Position numbers and translations under genes: made by a program. The notes beneath the pieces are model-generated. The model worked only from the letters and a program-made list of their open reading frames with translations, had not been told where the DNA came from and did not search any database. Positions 9,090-17,358 of a stretch of DNA of 32,176 nt are shown here, piece after piece. The DNA is from a virus: the IMG/VR virus record IMGVR_UViG_3300020180_000084, positions 1 to 32,176 of that record; one strand, given 5' to 3'. Numbering within the stretch: position 1 is the first letter of the stretch; each line of letters begins with the position of its first letter.

Positions 9090-9125
9090 AAGAAAAAAGG
9101 GGCTTGGCTCTTTTTAGCCAAGCCC
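9090..9125 (-). terminator. Rho-independent terminator after the coat gene
   Basis: On the minus strand GGGCTTGGCT pairs perfectly with AGCCAAGCCC (9116-9125 with 9100-9109, 10 bp) around a 6-nt loop, followed by C and six T. It lies between the coat stop (9162) and the 181-aa start (9075). A weaker T run on the other side could give some plus-strand activity. In mid-operon it would make coat mRNA more abundant than downstream messages. Confidence 0.92.
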
Positions 9126-9161
9126 AGTTTTGAGGCTATCCCCATAAGGGCCTAAACCGGA

Positions 9162-10400
9162 TTATGCCGGGTTAGTGATTGTGGTAAACAAGACGCAGCG
9201 TGCTGGTTTTTCGATAAAGATTGACCATTCTGCTTGGCAGATTAGCTGGTAGCCTGCAGAGTTTTCTAGTTTCTCAAAGTAGTCTGATCCGCCGATACCG
9301 AAATTGATATCAACGCGGCCGATTTTCTTGACGCCTTTTTCCGGTACTGCTACCGCGTATCCTGGCATCATAAAAGGGTGTGCAACAATTTTGCACTTGC
9401 CGCCTTGGTAACGGTAGCAGATACCTTCAACGCCGTTTTCGCCTTTTGCGCCGTTGTAGCTGCCGTCTAGCATGCGTAAAGCTGCGAGGTCAGAGTTAAG
9501 AGATTCATAGCCTTCGGAAGAAACCAAAGCTACTACGTCCTCAGAAAGGCCGCCTCTTACTACCGCCTTTGCAAGGCCGCGTAAGATTTTGCTCATAACG
9601 AGAGCGCCTGAGACTGCTACTACGTTGCCCCTAAAGAGCTGGTAGGTAGCTGCGGCGATATTAAAGAGAGTGCCTGTGTTTTCGATTTGAGCAAAAAGGC
9701 CGTGAAACCCGTTAGCATACTGGCCTTTAAACCAGATGATATCAGTTGCACCGCATGCTGTTAAATCTGAGTCATCGCCTGAGACGTTTAGGGTCCTAGT
9801 GTCTGTGTTAACAGAGACTAGAACGATATCAGCGTCAGGGTTTTGAATTGTGCCTGCAGTGTTGCGGCATTCTAGGAGTGAGCCCTCTTTGCCGCCCCAG
9901 ATACCGGCTGCGAAAGTAGCTTCGGACAAAACTAGAGCTCTAGTGAGGCCTGAGCCTGTTTGGCTAAGGATAACACCAACGCCAACGGTTGACTTGCCGT
10001 AAAGGCACTCAATCTCATAAATCTTTGAAAGAGATTCTTTCATCGTGCCAGCGCGCAGCTTGGTCTGAGTGATGAAAGTAGCTTGGTCATCAAGCATAGT
10101 GTTAGCGGCTGAGAGTGAAACCCGGCTGCGCAGCATGATTGGAGCTGCATCGATTTGTGCTTCGCCGTAAACTGCTACGATAGCATCATTATATGTAAAG
10201 GCAGTTCCGTCACCGTATGTAACGCCATTTTCTTGAGTCAAAGCTACTGGCTGCAAAAACTTACGGCCGGCCTTGGTTGCGGGTGTTAGCTCGCCAAGCA
10301 TCTTTTGGATGATTGAAGCCGAAGGGATAAGGTTATCAACTTCTTTAGCTACTTTGTATTTGAAAAGGGCATCTAGCGAGGCTTTAGTATTATCAGACAT
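9162..10400 (-). CDS. Major capsid (coat) protein, 412 aa
   Basis: The coat call rests on length (about 44 kDa), position directly after a scaffold-like gene, and a sequence like podovirus coat proteins of the P22/N4-gp5 type. It starts MSDNTKASLDALFKYKVAKE and has an ITQTKLRAGTMKESLSKIYE helix, a ground-state-like core (GGLSEDVVALVSSEGYESLN) and a beta-rich C-terminus with GYQLICQAEWSIFIEKPARC. An HK97 fold is expected. AAAGG is 8 nt upstream of the ATG at 10400. It has its own leader with a strong hairpin and its own terminator, consistent with high expression. Confidence 0.88.
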   Translation of the reverse strand: MSDNTKASLDALFKYKVAKEVDNLIPSASIIQKMLGELTPATKAGRKFLQPVALTQENGVTYGDGTAFTYNDAIVAVYGEAQIDAAPIMLRSRVSLSAANTMLDDQATFITQTKLRAGTMKESLSKIYEIECLYGKSTVGVGVILSQTGSGLTRALVLSEATFAAGIWGGKEGSLLECRNTAGTIQNPDADIVLVSVNTDTRTLNVSGDDSDLTACGATDIIWFKGQYANGFHGLFAQIENTGTLFNIAAATYQLFRGNVVAVSGALVMSKILRGLAKAVVRGGLSEDVVALVSSEGYESLNSDLAALRMLDGSYNGAKGENGVEGICYRYQGGKCKIVAHPFMMPGYAVAVPEKGVKKIGRVDINFGIGGSDYFEKLENSAGYQLICQAEWSIFIEKPARCVLFTTITNPA

Positions 10401-10512
10401 GGTATTACCTTTAAATTTTGGTTTAATTTAGGGTATTTGTCTGAGTAAACTGGCTTTAGGTAGCTATTCGCGCCTTGCGGTTTCGGGTAGCTTAAAGCGC
10501 CCTAGACGGCTC

Positions 10513-10554
10513 ACCGTATTAAAGACAAATATTGTTTCTTATCTTTAATACGGT
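10513..10554. promoter_or_regulatory. Perfect 13-bp inverted repeat in the coat-gene leader
   Basis: ACCGTATTAAAGA (10513-10525) and TCTTTAATACGGT (10542-10554) are exact inverted copies around a 16-nt spacer. Neither side has a T run, so it is not an intrinsic terminator. It sits just after the scaffold stop in the 163-bp gap ahead of the coat gene. It could be an RNase processing or stabilising hairpin, or a protein-binding operator. I could not find a convincing promoter in the gap. Confidence 0.75.
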
Positions 10555-10563
10555 AACTTTCAG

Positions 10564-11583
10564 TTATTGCCTTAGCATCTCCTCTACTGATGACCATACT
10601 TTCTTAGGAGTTTTAGGGGCTTGGGAGTTTTCGGGTGTGGCGTCTGTCTCGAGATCCCTGTCTTGGAATTTCTTTAGCTGGGCCTTTCTGACCTCCTCGG
10701 CTACATCCTCACCTAGATACTTCATAAGGGCATCTCCCTTTAAAGATGTAAGGGTGCTTTTCTGGGTCCTCTGCCAATCGGCCTCTACTAGGTGCGCTAC
10801 GTCTTTGGGCTCAATGCCGGGGTTTGATTTTAGGCCGGCCCTCATATACTGAGCCATACGGTTTAGGGTCCAGTCATCTTTAGGGATTGAGACACTGTCA
10901 AGGGCTGCAGTAAATTTCTGGGTCCAGTCTTGCCGGTACTGCTCTTTTAAAGTTTCCATGCGCTCCTTTTTTTGGCTGGCTGCGCGCTCCTCATCTTTTT
11001 TTCTGTAGCGGTCTAGCTCCTCTTTATCGGTTGAGCGTTCTTTTTCCTCGGCCTCTCTGGCTTTATCCTCAGGAGTTTTGAGGCTTTCTTGCAGTTTTTT
11101 CCAAAGAATTTTCTCGGCTAAGACCTCTAGGTCTAGGCCTAGGGATTTGTGGCTTAGGACGGCCTCGGGGTTTTCTCTTAGCGCTTTTACGAAGGCTTGG
11201 GCCTGCTTGGCTGTCTTTGTAGCTACGTGCTCCCTGTTTTGGCTGGCTTTGGCTATCTGGGCTAGTCTGATGACTTCTTTCTCATCGTGCTCAACTTCCT
11301 CACCGTCAATTGTGAGTTTTATCTTTCTTTGGGGGCTCTCATCTTTTTCTGGGGCGTCCTTAGAGGCCTCTTTTTCTTCGCTCTCCTCACCGGGCCCGTC
11401 AATGGGCTCTTTCTTTTTAGCTTTAGAAAGTGCCTCTTTAGCGCTGGCCGCACTTTCGGCCTTGGCCATTGCTACTAGGTCCTCTGTCTCTTTTTGAAAG
11501 GCTAGCTTTGCTACTTCTTTCGGATCCGTGAAAACTGCCTCACTGACTTCCGGGCTGGTCTCTACTACTAATTCATCTGGCAT
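10564..11583 (-). CDS. Scaffolding protein, 339 aa
   Basis: Highly charged (Glu, Lys, Asp) and helical throughout, with predicted coiled-coil stretches (KAREAEEKERSTDKEELDRY, ERMETLKEQYRQDWTQKF) and an acidic N-terminus. The C-terminal part is Lys/Arg-containing, as is usual for the coat-binding end of scaffolds. AGGAG lies 8 nt upstream of the ATG at 11583. Its place between portal and coat is the standard one for podovirus scaffolds, which fill the procapsid and leave before packaging. No protease motif is seen. Identity rests on position and composition. Confidence 0.82.
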   Translation of the reverse strand: MPDELVVETSPEVSEAVFTDPKEVAKLAFQKETEDLVAMAKAESAASAKEALSKAKKKEPIDGPGEESEEKEASKDAPEKDESPQRKIKLTIDGEEVEHDEKEVIRLAQIAKASQNREHVATKTAKQAQAFVKALRENPEAVLSHKSLGLDLEVLAEKILWKKLQESLKTPEDKAREAEEKERSTDKEELDRYRKKDEERAASQKKERMETLKEQYRQDWTQKFTAALDSVSIPKDDWTLNRMAQYMRAGLKSNPGIEPKDVAHLVEADWQRTQKSTLTSLKGDALMKYLGEDVAEEVRKAQLKKFQDRDLETDATPENSQAPKTPKKVWSSVEEMLRQ

Positions 11584-11586
11584 ATT

Positions 11587-13653
11587 TTACGCTCCTAGTT
11601 GGGTTTGGCTTATTAACTGCTCATAGGCAGCTTGGCTCTTGGGGTCGGCATTAGGCGGAAGGTTTGGCATATTAGGGTCTCTTGGCATCTCGCCCATGCC
11701 TTGGCCTTGGGACGGCGCCTCTAAGGGTGTGGTGACTTCGTTAGACGGTGCCCCTTCCTCTGCCGGTAGAGGGAGCGGCTGCCCCATAGGACCTGGGAAG
11801 CCTTCTTGCCCGGTAGCCATTAATAGGGCTGGCCTTGCTGTGAGCTCTTGCCACCTTTTCTCATGCTCGGCTACGTGGAGTAAGACGCGGGTTGCAAAGC
11901 TTGCATCCTCTCTGGCCTCAGGGGTTGAGAGTAGGGAAAGATGCTCAATAATGTGAGTTTTATGCATGTCAGAGATGAGTGCTATCACCGGCTTATTTTC
12001 CCGTAGGTTTTCGCCCTCTGCCCTGATGTTAAGCATCTCAAAGCTGCCGCTACTTTCCATAGCTGGGTCTAGCTGGCCGGTCTGCATGACCGTGAGATAC
12101 TGTTGCAGTGTTTTTACTAGGCCTAGAGACATCATGTTTTCTAGGATTTGAAGACGCCCTGAGATTGTCTTTGACAGAGGATTGACGGGCTCAATGACTA
12201 CTCGTGCCACTGCAGCTAGGTCTTGATCCGGGGCAAACTCTTTTCTAAAGCTGCGGTTCGCTGCGCCTATGATATTGGCTACTCGCTTGGATTTTGAAAA
12301 AGCTATCAGGGAATTGATAATGCCGGTTGCGGTGTTTTCCTGGGCGGTTGTGATTGCGCCTTCAAGCATTGAAGCGAATTGGACGGCTTGGGCTACCACT
12401 AGGGCTAGAGCTGAGCCTGACTTAAGTGAGGCCTCTGGGTTACCTCTCACCGTGGAGTTTATGCCTGACAGGGTTTCTATCTCTCTGATTAGGGTGTCTC
12501 TAAAGTTAAAGAGCTCGGGAGCTGTATCGACTAACCTCACAACTTGCGGCATCTCCTCACTCTGCATATTTTTCATGCCGCCCCCTAGCTGCATGACAGA
12601 GATAGGGTCATTGGTCTTAGTCCAGAGGTTATTGATACCGTTAGTCGATTGGTTAGTGATGATTGTGCTCGTTAGGATGTCTAGCATTTGCTGAATACCT
12701 AAGAGCTGCCACTGAGGGCTAAACCCAAAGGTGGTGCCAGTGATTTTCCTTGGGTGAACGATATCTAACGGTATCTCGTTATAGGGTATAGCGCCGTCAA
12801 AAAGCTCTACCTCACCAGTAAAGATAAACATTCGCCCCTTTGGCATAGCATCGGTCTTTTTGTGGTAGGCAGTCCAGAGGACTAGCTCATCTGATGCATC
12901 AACTCTGCCGTTACTATTCATCTTTAAATCAAAACTTCTTACGTCCTCATACTCGCTACTTGATACCGATAGGAGCTCTCCTTTTAACTCTGGTTTCCTA
13001 GCTATTAGGTCCCACCGGTTAGCGTAGCTCCTAACAATAAACCACTGGTTATCATCCACTGACTTAGCATCGATGCGTCTAATAACGTCAAGGGGTCCAC
13101 AAACTTGGAATTTAAGGTCACCCTCTTTTTTAACTTCGTTTTTATCAACATCCGCTATGTAGCTACTCCCTGCGCTTAGGTCCCAAGGCCGGTGAATTGA
13201 TGCCTCACCTAGAGTAAGCGCCATACCAGTCACCTCTACATAGGCGGCTGACAGAGACTTTTCGCGCCAATAGTAATCAACTATGCAGCTCCCTAGTGTC
13301 GCCTGAGATAGGGATTTATAGTCCGAATTGGTCGCCCTACATTGAAAGGCCGGCTTATTGCTGGTAGTGAGCTGGACAGTGTGGTCAGTTACGTTTGAGT
13401 AGTGGTTAGCTTTACCGTATACGAGCTCACCCTGTTTACCCTCTCTTGAGAGGCTAGCAGAATCAAAAAGAGAGCTAGACTTAGCATCAAGCTTACCGCC
13501 GTAATAGGCCCTGTAGCTCCTATCCATTACTTCATAAAGGCCTGTGCGCTCTAGAAAGTCGTAATACTCCCTGATTTTCCCTTGCAGGTGTCCTATTAGC
13601 TCTAGTTTGTTTTTTTCCTGCCAGTAGTAATAGTCTTTTGGAAACTCTTTCAT
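11587..13653 (-). CDS. Portal protein, 688 aa
   Basis: The length, the location between TerL and scaffold, and the sequence fit a podovirus portal. It begins MKEFPKDYYYWQEKNKLELI and has KANHYSNVTDHTVQLTTSNK. The helical part has GINSTVRGNPEASLKSGSAL, a stretch typical of portal stem/clip regions, then a long helical C-terminal half. The last 60 residues are Pro/Gly/Glu-rich and probably disordered. AAAGGGG is 6 nt upstream of the ATG at 13653. Twelve copies would form the ring through which DNA passes and to which the adaptor binds. Confidence 0.88.
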   Translation of the reverse strand: MKEFPKDYYYWQEKNKLELIGHLQGKIREYYDFLERTGLYEVMDRSYRAYYGGKLDAKSSSLFDSASLSREGKQGELVYGKANHYSNVTDHTVQLTTSNKPAFQCRATNSDYKSLSQATLGSCIVDYYWREKSLSAAYVEVTGMALTLGEASIHRPWDLSAGSSYIADVDKNEVKKEGDLKFQVCGPLDVIRRIDAKSVDDNQWFIVRSYANRWDLIARKPELKGELLSVSSSEYEDVRSFDLKMNSNGRVDASDELVLWTAYHKKTDAMPKGRMFIFTGEVELFDGAIPYNEIPLDIVHPRKITGTTFGFSPQWQLLGIQQMLDILTSTIITNQSTNGINNLWTKTNDPISVMQLGGGMKNMQSEEMPQVVRLVDTAPELFNFRDTLIREIETLSGINSTVRGNPEASLKSGSALALVVAQAVQFASMLEGAITTAQENTATGIINSLIAFSKSKRVANIIGAANRSFRKEFAPDQDLAAVARVVIEPVNPLSKTISGRLQILENMMSLGLVKTLQQYLTVMQTGQLDPAMESSGSFEMLNIRAEGENLRENKPVIALISDMHKTHIIEHLSLLSTPEAREDASFATRVLLHVAEHEKRWQELTARPALLMATGQEGFPGPMGQPLPLPAEEGAPSNEVTTPLEAPSQGQGMGEMPRDPNMPNLPPNADPKSQAAYEQLISQTQLGA

Positions 13654-13666
13654 ATCGCCCCTTTAG

Positions 13667-15073
13667 TTATTTAAATGCGCTCTCTAAAGCCTGTTTATGT
13701 TTATCGTTTCTTATAGCGTTTTCAGTGTAGTGGGTCTCACGCCGTAGGCCCATGAGGTTTGGAAAGGGGTTTGATTGGTCTCTGTGTCTGTAACCGTATA
13801 TGAGGGCTGCCACTGCGTCCATATGTCCTAAGCTGTCTGTGCGCATAAAGTCTGTGCGTTTAGCGTTTAGCATGCCGGTCTTTAGTGTTTGGATTAGTAG
13901 GGTGCAGTCCTCATCAATCTCTAGTTTATCGTACTGAAAGGCAAGTCTGATGGAATTTATGCCGGTCTCAAAATCGGTTTTATCGGGCAGTGATGCATTG
14001 TAATTGTGCTCTACTCTAAAATCTGCGTGGGTTTGGCCAGGGGCATCAACATAGCGCCTACCGTTATGGGGCTCGGTGCATCCGCACTTTGGCTCTAAGG
14101 TCTCTAGGGAGCGTAGGCCTTTTATAATGGTAGTGGTGCCTGTTTGGGCTTTATGGGCTGATTCTTTTGTAACTAGTACCTTGCCCCTTTCAAAGTCAAA
14201 TACTAGACAGTAGCCGGCCGTCATATCTTTAATGCCGCCAAAGTCTGCGGCCACCCAACTATGGTAATAGTCTGGTAGTTTAAGGTCCTTAAATACATGC
14301 CTTTCTTCGTTAAACTCGGGCGCAATTGCTCTTGATGCATCAATGATAATTTGACAGAAAAACTCTCTCTGGGCTGTGGTCGAAAACTCACCGCCTACCT
14401 CATCTAACACCCTCTCTCTTTCCTCGGGCGTGAGGTCAGAGATGTCGTCAATACTTAGCTCTAGGTAGTAGCCATTGGACTGGGTCTTGGCTTTATTTAT
14501 GAGATCGACAAAGAAGTGCTCGGGTGATTCAGGGGGCGTAGAGATAAAGACTAGCTTAATGCCTTTTTGCTTCATAGTTGCCGGGATAATGACTGATACA
14601 TAAATCCAACGCAGTTTAGAGACGAAAGCGGCCTCGTCAATGATGATTTTTGATATAGCGTTACCGCGCAAACCGTTTGGGTTTTTGTCTAGGCCTACTA
14701 GTTTGATCTCTGAGCCGTTAGCAAATTTAAACATCTTTTTGGTTGCGATAAACTTCGGTCTCAGATCCGGGGGGCAGTCCTCTAGAATCTGCTCAAAAGC
14801 GGGTAAGACGAACTCCTCTAAGTCGGTCTTAAACGCTGCACCGTAGCGGATTCTTTCACGAGACTTGATGCATTGTTCTAGGCAATAAACCACTAAGGTA
14901 AAAGTCTTGCCCCAACGTCTTGAGATGTTAAATACAGCAATCTGAACTATCTGGGCCTCTAGCTCATACTTTAGCCTTTTTTGCTCGGGGCGTAGTTTCC
15001 AGGATAGCTCACCTCTGCGCCAAAGCTCATCGGTGATCTGGTGGTCTGAATAGATGTTTACTGCAGCGCTCAT
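13667..15073 (-). CDS. terL: Terminase large subunit (packaging ATPase-nuclease), 468 aa
   Basis: ATPase domain: Walker A-type SRRWGKT (residues 51-57), Walker B IIIDEAAF (143-150, D146 and E147), and the coupling motif FISTP (177-181). Nuclease domain: acidic residues in AADFGG (D277), YVDAPG (D343) and GHMDAVAALIYG (D419) fit the RNase H-like metal site. Length is normal for the family. The start overlaps the upstream gene by ATGA, as is common for TerS-TerL pairs. It drives DNA into the procapsid through the portal and cuts the concatemer. Confidence 0.95.
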   Translation of the reverse strand: MSAAVNIYSDHQITDELWRRGELSWKLRPEQKRLKYELEAQIVQIAVFNISRRWGKTFTLVVYCLEQCIKSRERIRYGAAFKTDLEEFVLPAFEQILEDCPPDLRPKFIATKKMFKFANGSEIKLVGLDKNPNGLRGNAISKIIIDEAAFVSKLRWIYVSVIIPATMKQKGIKLVFISTPPESPEHFFVDLINKAKTQSNGYYLELSIDDISDLTPEERERVLDEVGGEFSTTAQREFFCQIIIDASRAIAPEFNEERHVFKDLKLPDYYHSWVAADFGGIKDMTAGYCLVFDFERGKVLVTKESAHKAQTGTTTIIKGLRSLETLEPKCGCTEPHNGRRYVDAPGQTHADFRVEHNYNASLPDKTDFETGINSIRLAFQYDKLEIDEDCTLLIQTLKTGMLNAKRTDFMRTDSLGHMDAVAALIYGYRHRDQSNPFPNLMGLRRETHYTENAIRNDKHKQALESAFK

Positions 15074-15414
15074 AGTTTCCTAGCTAGTAGCTCATCGGTA
15101 CTTAAAAGCCGTGCCGGGTTTTCGTGGCCGCTGTAGCCGCCTAGTTCAATCTCTTTAAGCTGCGGATAGGCATGCCTAAATAAAAACTTGAGCTCGCCTA
15201 GTTGGTCTTTTGGTTCTAGCTTTTTAATGCACTCTAAAAACTCGTGTACGAGATTGATGCCGCATAGGTCAAAGTTTTCGATGAATTTTAAACTGTTTTT
15301 GTTCGGAGTGCCTTTTAACCGGCCGCCTGATTTTTCGCCGCCTTTTTTGCGGCCGGCTTGGCTTTTCTTCTTTGGTTTTTTAGCCTCAGAAATTTCTACT
15401 TTAGAAATAACCAT
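15070..15414 (-). CDS. Candidate terminase small subunit, 114 aa
   Basis: The N-terminal third is very basic (KKPKKKSQAGRKKGGEKSGG, then RLKGTPNKN), a DNA-binding tail seen in small phage packaging proteins. The rest is helical, with FLFRHAYPQLKEIELGGYSG. Its stop overlaps the TerL start by 4 nt, the classic arrangement for a small terminase. A GGGGGTGA stretch just upstream serves as ribosome binding site. No clear helix-turn-helix, so TerS is inferred mainly from position. Confidence 0.65.
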   Translation of the reverse strand: MVISKVEISEAKKPKKKSQAGRKKGGEKSGGRLKGTPNKNSLKFIENFDLCGINLVHEFLECIKKLEPKDQLGELKFLFRHAYPQLKEIELGGYSGHENPARLLSTDELLARKL

Positions 15415-15417
15415 ATT

Positions 15418-15729
15418 TCACCCCCAAGATATTTTAAGAGCTACCTTTAAACGCCCGAATTTATAGGTATCTGTTAGAAGTAGCCCGATGGGTGAGCTAT
15501 CGATTAGCGTTCTATTTTTTACGTAGTCATCAACCGCTCGCCTAAGCTCTATTAGTTTTTCGTTCTCTAGCTCTAGTGTCTCATTGCGAGATCTCAGATA
15601 CCTATTTTCTTCATATTCTGAGCAGTCATCAGCTATATCGTCGCTGTTGTGGTAAGGGCACCAGAACCCGCATTGGCAAAAGGTGCATAATGCGTAAAAA
15701 GACACTGGCACCGGACAGTGTCTACTCAT
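15418..15729 (-). CDS. Cys-rich N-terminus plus coiled-coil protein, 103 aa
   Basis: Residues 5-24 hold five cysteines (CPVPVSFYALCTFCQCGFWC), a possible zinc-binding or disulfide knuckle. A Glu/Leu/Asn-rich coiled coil follows (NETLELENEKLIELRRAVDD). The start overlaps the stop of the 113-aa membrane protein by ATGA, so the two are translationally coupled. No family recognised. It lies immediately upstream of the TerS candidate. Confidence 0.7.
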   Translation of the reverse strand: MSRHCPVPVSFYALCTFCQCGFWCPYHNSDDIADDCSEYEENRYLRSRNETLELENEKLIELRRAVDDYVKNRTLIDSSPIGLLLTDTYKFGRLKVALKISWG

Positions 15730-16067
15730 TGTGATTTTTCCAGATTAAGACCAACCGCTAGGGCTGCAGAGGTTGCTGCCTTTGTAGCTGTGTTTACTTG
15801 GCCTCTAATGGCTAGTATCTCTAGCCGCTGCTCGGCTATTTTTTCCTTTATCTTTGTCAGGTCCTCTTGGATGTAATTAAATTCCTTCATCGCCTTGACT
15901 CTCATGAGGTCTAAATCATTTTTAGTTGCGCTGGTTACAACCTTGCCGTTTTGGGCCGCTAAATCTTTTTGCAATATTTTCGCGTGGTCTTTCATAAAAC
16001 TACGTACGATTAAAAAAGCTATGACCATGGTTACTGGCCAGATGAGGGCTGTAAAATCAAATGCCAT
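15726..16067 (-). CDS. Single-span membrane protein with coiled coil, 113 aa
   Basis: One hydrophobic segment near the N-terminus (FTALIWPVTMVIAFLIVRSF, residues 4-23) is followed by a long charged helix (LMRVKAMKEFNYIQEDLTKI and onward). The layout resembles phage i-spanin or membrane-anchored coiled-coil proteins, but it is far from the lysis genes and no o-spanin partner is next to it. It overlaps both neighbours by a few bases. Function unknown. Confidence 0.7.
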   Translation of the reverse strand: MAFDFTALIWPVTMVIAFLIVRSFMKDHAKILQKDLAAQNGKVVTSATKNDLDLMRVKAMKEFNYIQEDLTKIKEKIAEQRLEILAIRGQVNTATKAATSAALAVGLNLEKSQ

Positions 16068-16353
16068 AACTATCGCCCACCTTTCTAATCAACTTACCTA
16101 AAATGATTCTAGCAACGTCTACATGCTTTCTTTTCTCTGTGACTAGGCCGTCTCTAACGGTCACCTCGGTCATCTCGGCCTCTATCGAGTTAAGTTTTTT
16201 GATTTTAAAATAGGTGCCGGCCTCTAATGTCTGCTCACCATACTCGTTAAATTCGCAGTCATCGGCTACCTCATCGGGTAAACAGATGACTACCCCTGGC
16301 AGGCCGGCTTGAGTTAGGTCATCGTCAATCCTTTTTTTAACTACTTTAACCAT
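16057..16353 (-). CDS. Unknown small protein, 98 aa
   Basis: ATG at 16353 is preferred because AAGGG lies 8 nt upstream; a GTG three codons earlier (16362) would overlap that site. The product has a basic start (MVKVVKKRIDDDL) and an acidic middle (LPDEVADDCEFNEYGEQ), and looks beta-rich and soluble. It overlaps the next gene by 11 nt. No family recognised. Confidence 0.65.
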   Translation of the reverse strand: MVKVVKKRIDDDLTQAGLPGVVICLPDEVADDCEFNEYGEQTLEAGTYFKIKKLNSIEAEMTEVTVRDGLVTEKRKHVDVARIILGKLIRKVGDSYGI

Positions 16354-16365
16354 GCTGATCACCCT

Positions 16366-16656
16366 TTATTGTTTTTGAACCCTGATTAGGAGCTCATCTT
16401 TTAGTCGGTCGGCTGAAAACCTTAGCTGAATGATATTTTTAAACATCGTGTCATCGGCGCTAATAAGCCCCTCATTAACGGCGTCAAAGAATCGGTAGTT
16501 AATGCGCTCTACGGAGCTCGCTATGGTCTCTGCAAAGGCTAGTAGCTCATCAAGCTGGGTGATAGGCGGGGGCGGGGCTGCGAGCCGATTTTTGGTTAGC
16601 CTTGCCATACGCCATTTAAACCAAAATTCTTGTAACTTCTTTAACAGCACGCTCAC
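16366..16656 (-). CDS. Unknown helical protein, 96 aa
   Basis: Two GTG starts compete. GTG at 16656 has AAGGGG 8 nt upstream, while GTG at 16665 overlaps that site, so the shorter form (96 aa) is preferred. The product has a basic aromatic helix (KKLQEFWFKWRMARLTKNRL), then APPPP, then a helical C-terminus. No family recognised; part of the small-gene run ahead of the packaging genes. Confidence 0.6.
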   Translation of the reverse strand: MSVLLKKLQEFWFKWRMARLTKNRLAAPPPPITQLDELLAFAETIASSVERINYRFFDAVNEGLISADDTMFKNIIQLRFSADRLKDELLIRVQKQ

Positions 16657-16676
16657 AGCTTTCACCCCTTTTTTGC

Positions 16677-16955
16677 CTACTTCTTTTCCGCTGCCTCTTG
16701 TGCTGCCGCTAGGTCTGCTTTCTGTTTGGCTCTAAGAGCCTCTTGCTCTACCTTCCAAGCGCTAAAGCCTGGGTGCGCGACAATCCTTTTATCTAGCTCA
16801 ACAAAATTGGCTGTGATGAGATCAACCGCCCTCTGGTGCTTGCCGGCTTCGTTACCGCTGCACTGGCTCTCTAGGAGAAACTTACCGGCGTATTGATAGC
16901 TGTCGGCGGTTGCGATTAGAATTTCAATCGTTACATCGTTACTTACTAGCTGCAT
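16677..16955 (-). CDS. Unknown small protein, 92 aa
   Basis: Begins MQLVSNDVTIEILIATADSY and ends in a Lys/Ala/Glu helix (ALRAKQKADLAAAQEAAEKK). GAGG is 8 nt upstream of the ATG at 16955, right after the T-run of the terminator at 16976-17005. It is therefore the first gene after that stop signal and may head the virion operon. No family recognised. Confidence 0.65.
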   Translation of the reverse strand: MQLVSNDVTIEILIATADSYQYAGKFLLESQCSGNEAGKHQRAVDLITANFVELDKRIVAHPGFSAWKVEQEALRAKQKADLAAAQEAAEKK

Positions 16956-16975
16956 GTATTAGTCCTCTAAAATGG

Positions 16976-17005
16976 TTAAAAAGAAGGTGGTTATGAAACC
17001 GCCTT
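16976..17005 (-). terminator. Probable intrinsic terminator closing the early leftward genes
   Basis: On the minus strand AAGGCGGTT pairs with AACCACCTT (one C-A mismatch in 9 bp) around TCAT, followed by C and five T. The stem includes the stop codon of the 118-aa gene. It separates replication/regulator genes from the packaging and virion genes, with no obvious promoter in the 35-bp gap that follows. Confidence 0.75.
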
Positions 17006-17347
17006 TTTGCTGTCTATATAGTCGATGAGTGCGTCCTCTGGGCTCAAGCTTTCAAAGCCCTGGCTGTAGTCTTTTTCTGTGTAGCGGCCCCTTCTGGTGC
17101 TGAGGGCGTTAACCTCTTTCTCTGAGACCGTTAAAACATCGCGCCTTTTGGCATTGCGGTTATTAAGTAGCTCTTTGATGGTTTTTTTTCCGTGCATGGG
17201 TTTATCGCTAAACTGGCCTAAGTGAAACTCACCGGCAAAGGTGAATAGAAAGATTTTTTCGGTGTCACTTAAAAGGTGATAATAGTCAACCCACATGGGG
17301 TGAGCTTCGCCTTTGTGAAACCTAGAGGTATCTCCTTTTTTTCTCAT
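16991..17347 (-). CDS. Unknown basic protein, 118 aa
   Basis: Begins MRKKGDTSRFHKGEAHPMWV and contains YYHLLSDTEKIFLFTFAGEF, a stretch seen in small phage proteins of unknown role, then a Lys/Arg-rich middle. GGGGG is 7 nt upstream of the ATG at 17347. It follows the XRE regulator by 11 nt and ends inside a terminator hairpin. An early, DNA- or RNA-associated role is possible from charge only. Confidence 0.7.
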   Translation of the reverse strand: MRKKGDTSRFHKGEAHPMWVDYYHLLSDTEKIFLFTFAGEFHLGQFSDKPMHGKKTIKELLNNRNAKRRDVLTVSEKEVNALSTRRGRYTEKDYSQGFESLSPEDALIDYIDSKKAVS

Positions 17348-17358
17348 TTATAGGCCCC

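Noticed and set aside
10401-10512. Promoter in the coat-gene leader
   Set aside because: The best -35/-10 pairs matched too few consensus bases or had wrong spacing, so none is called although one may exist.
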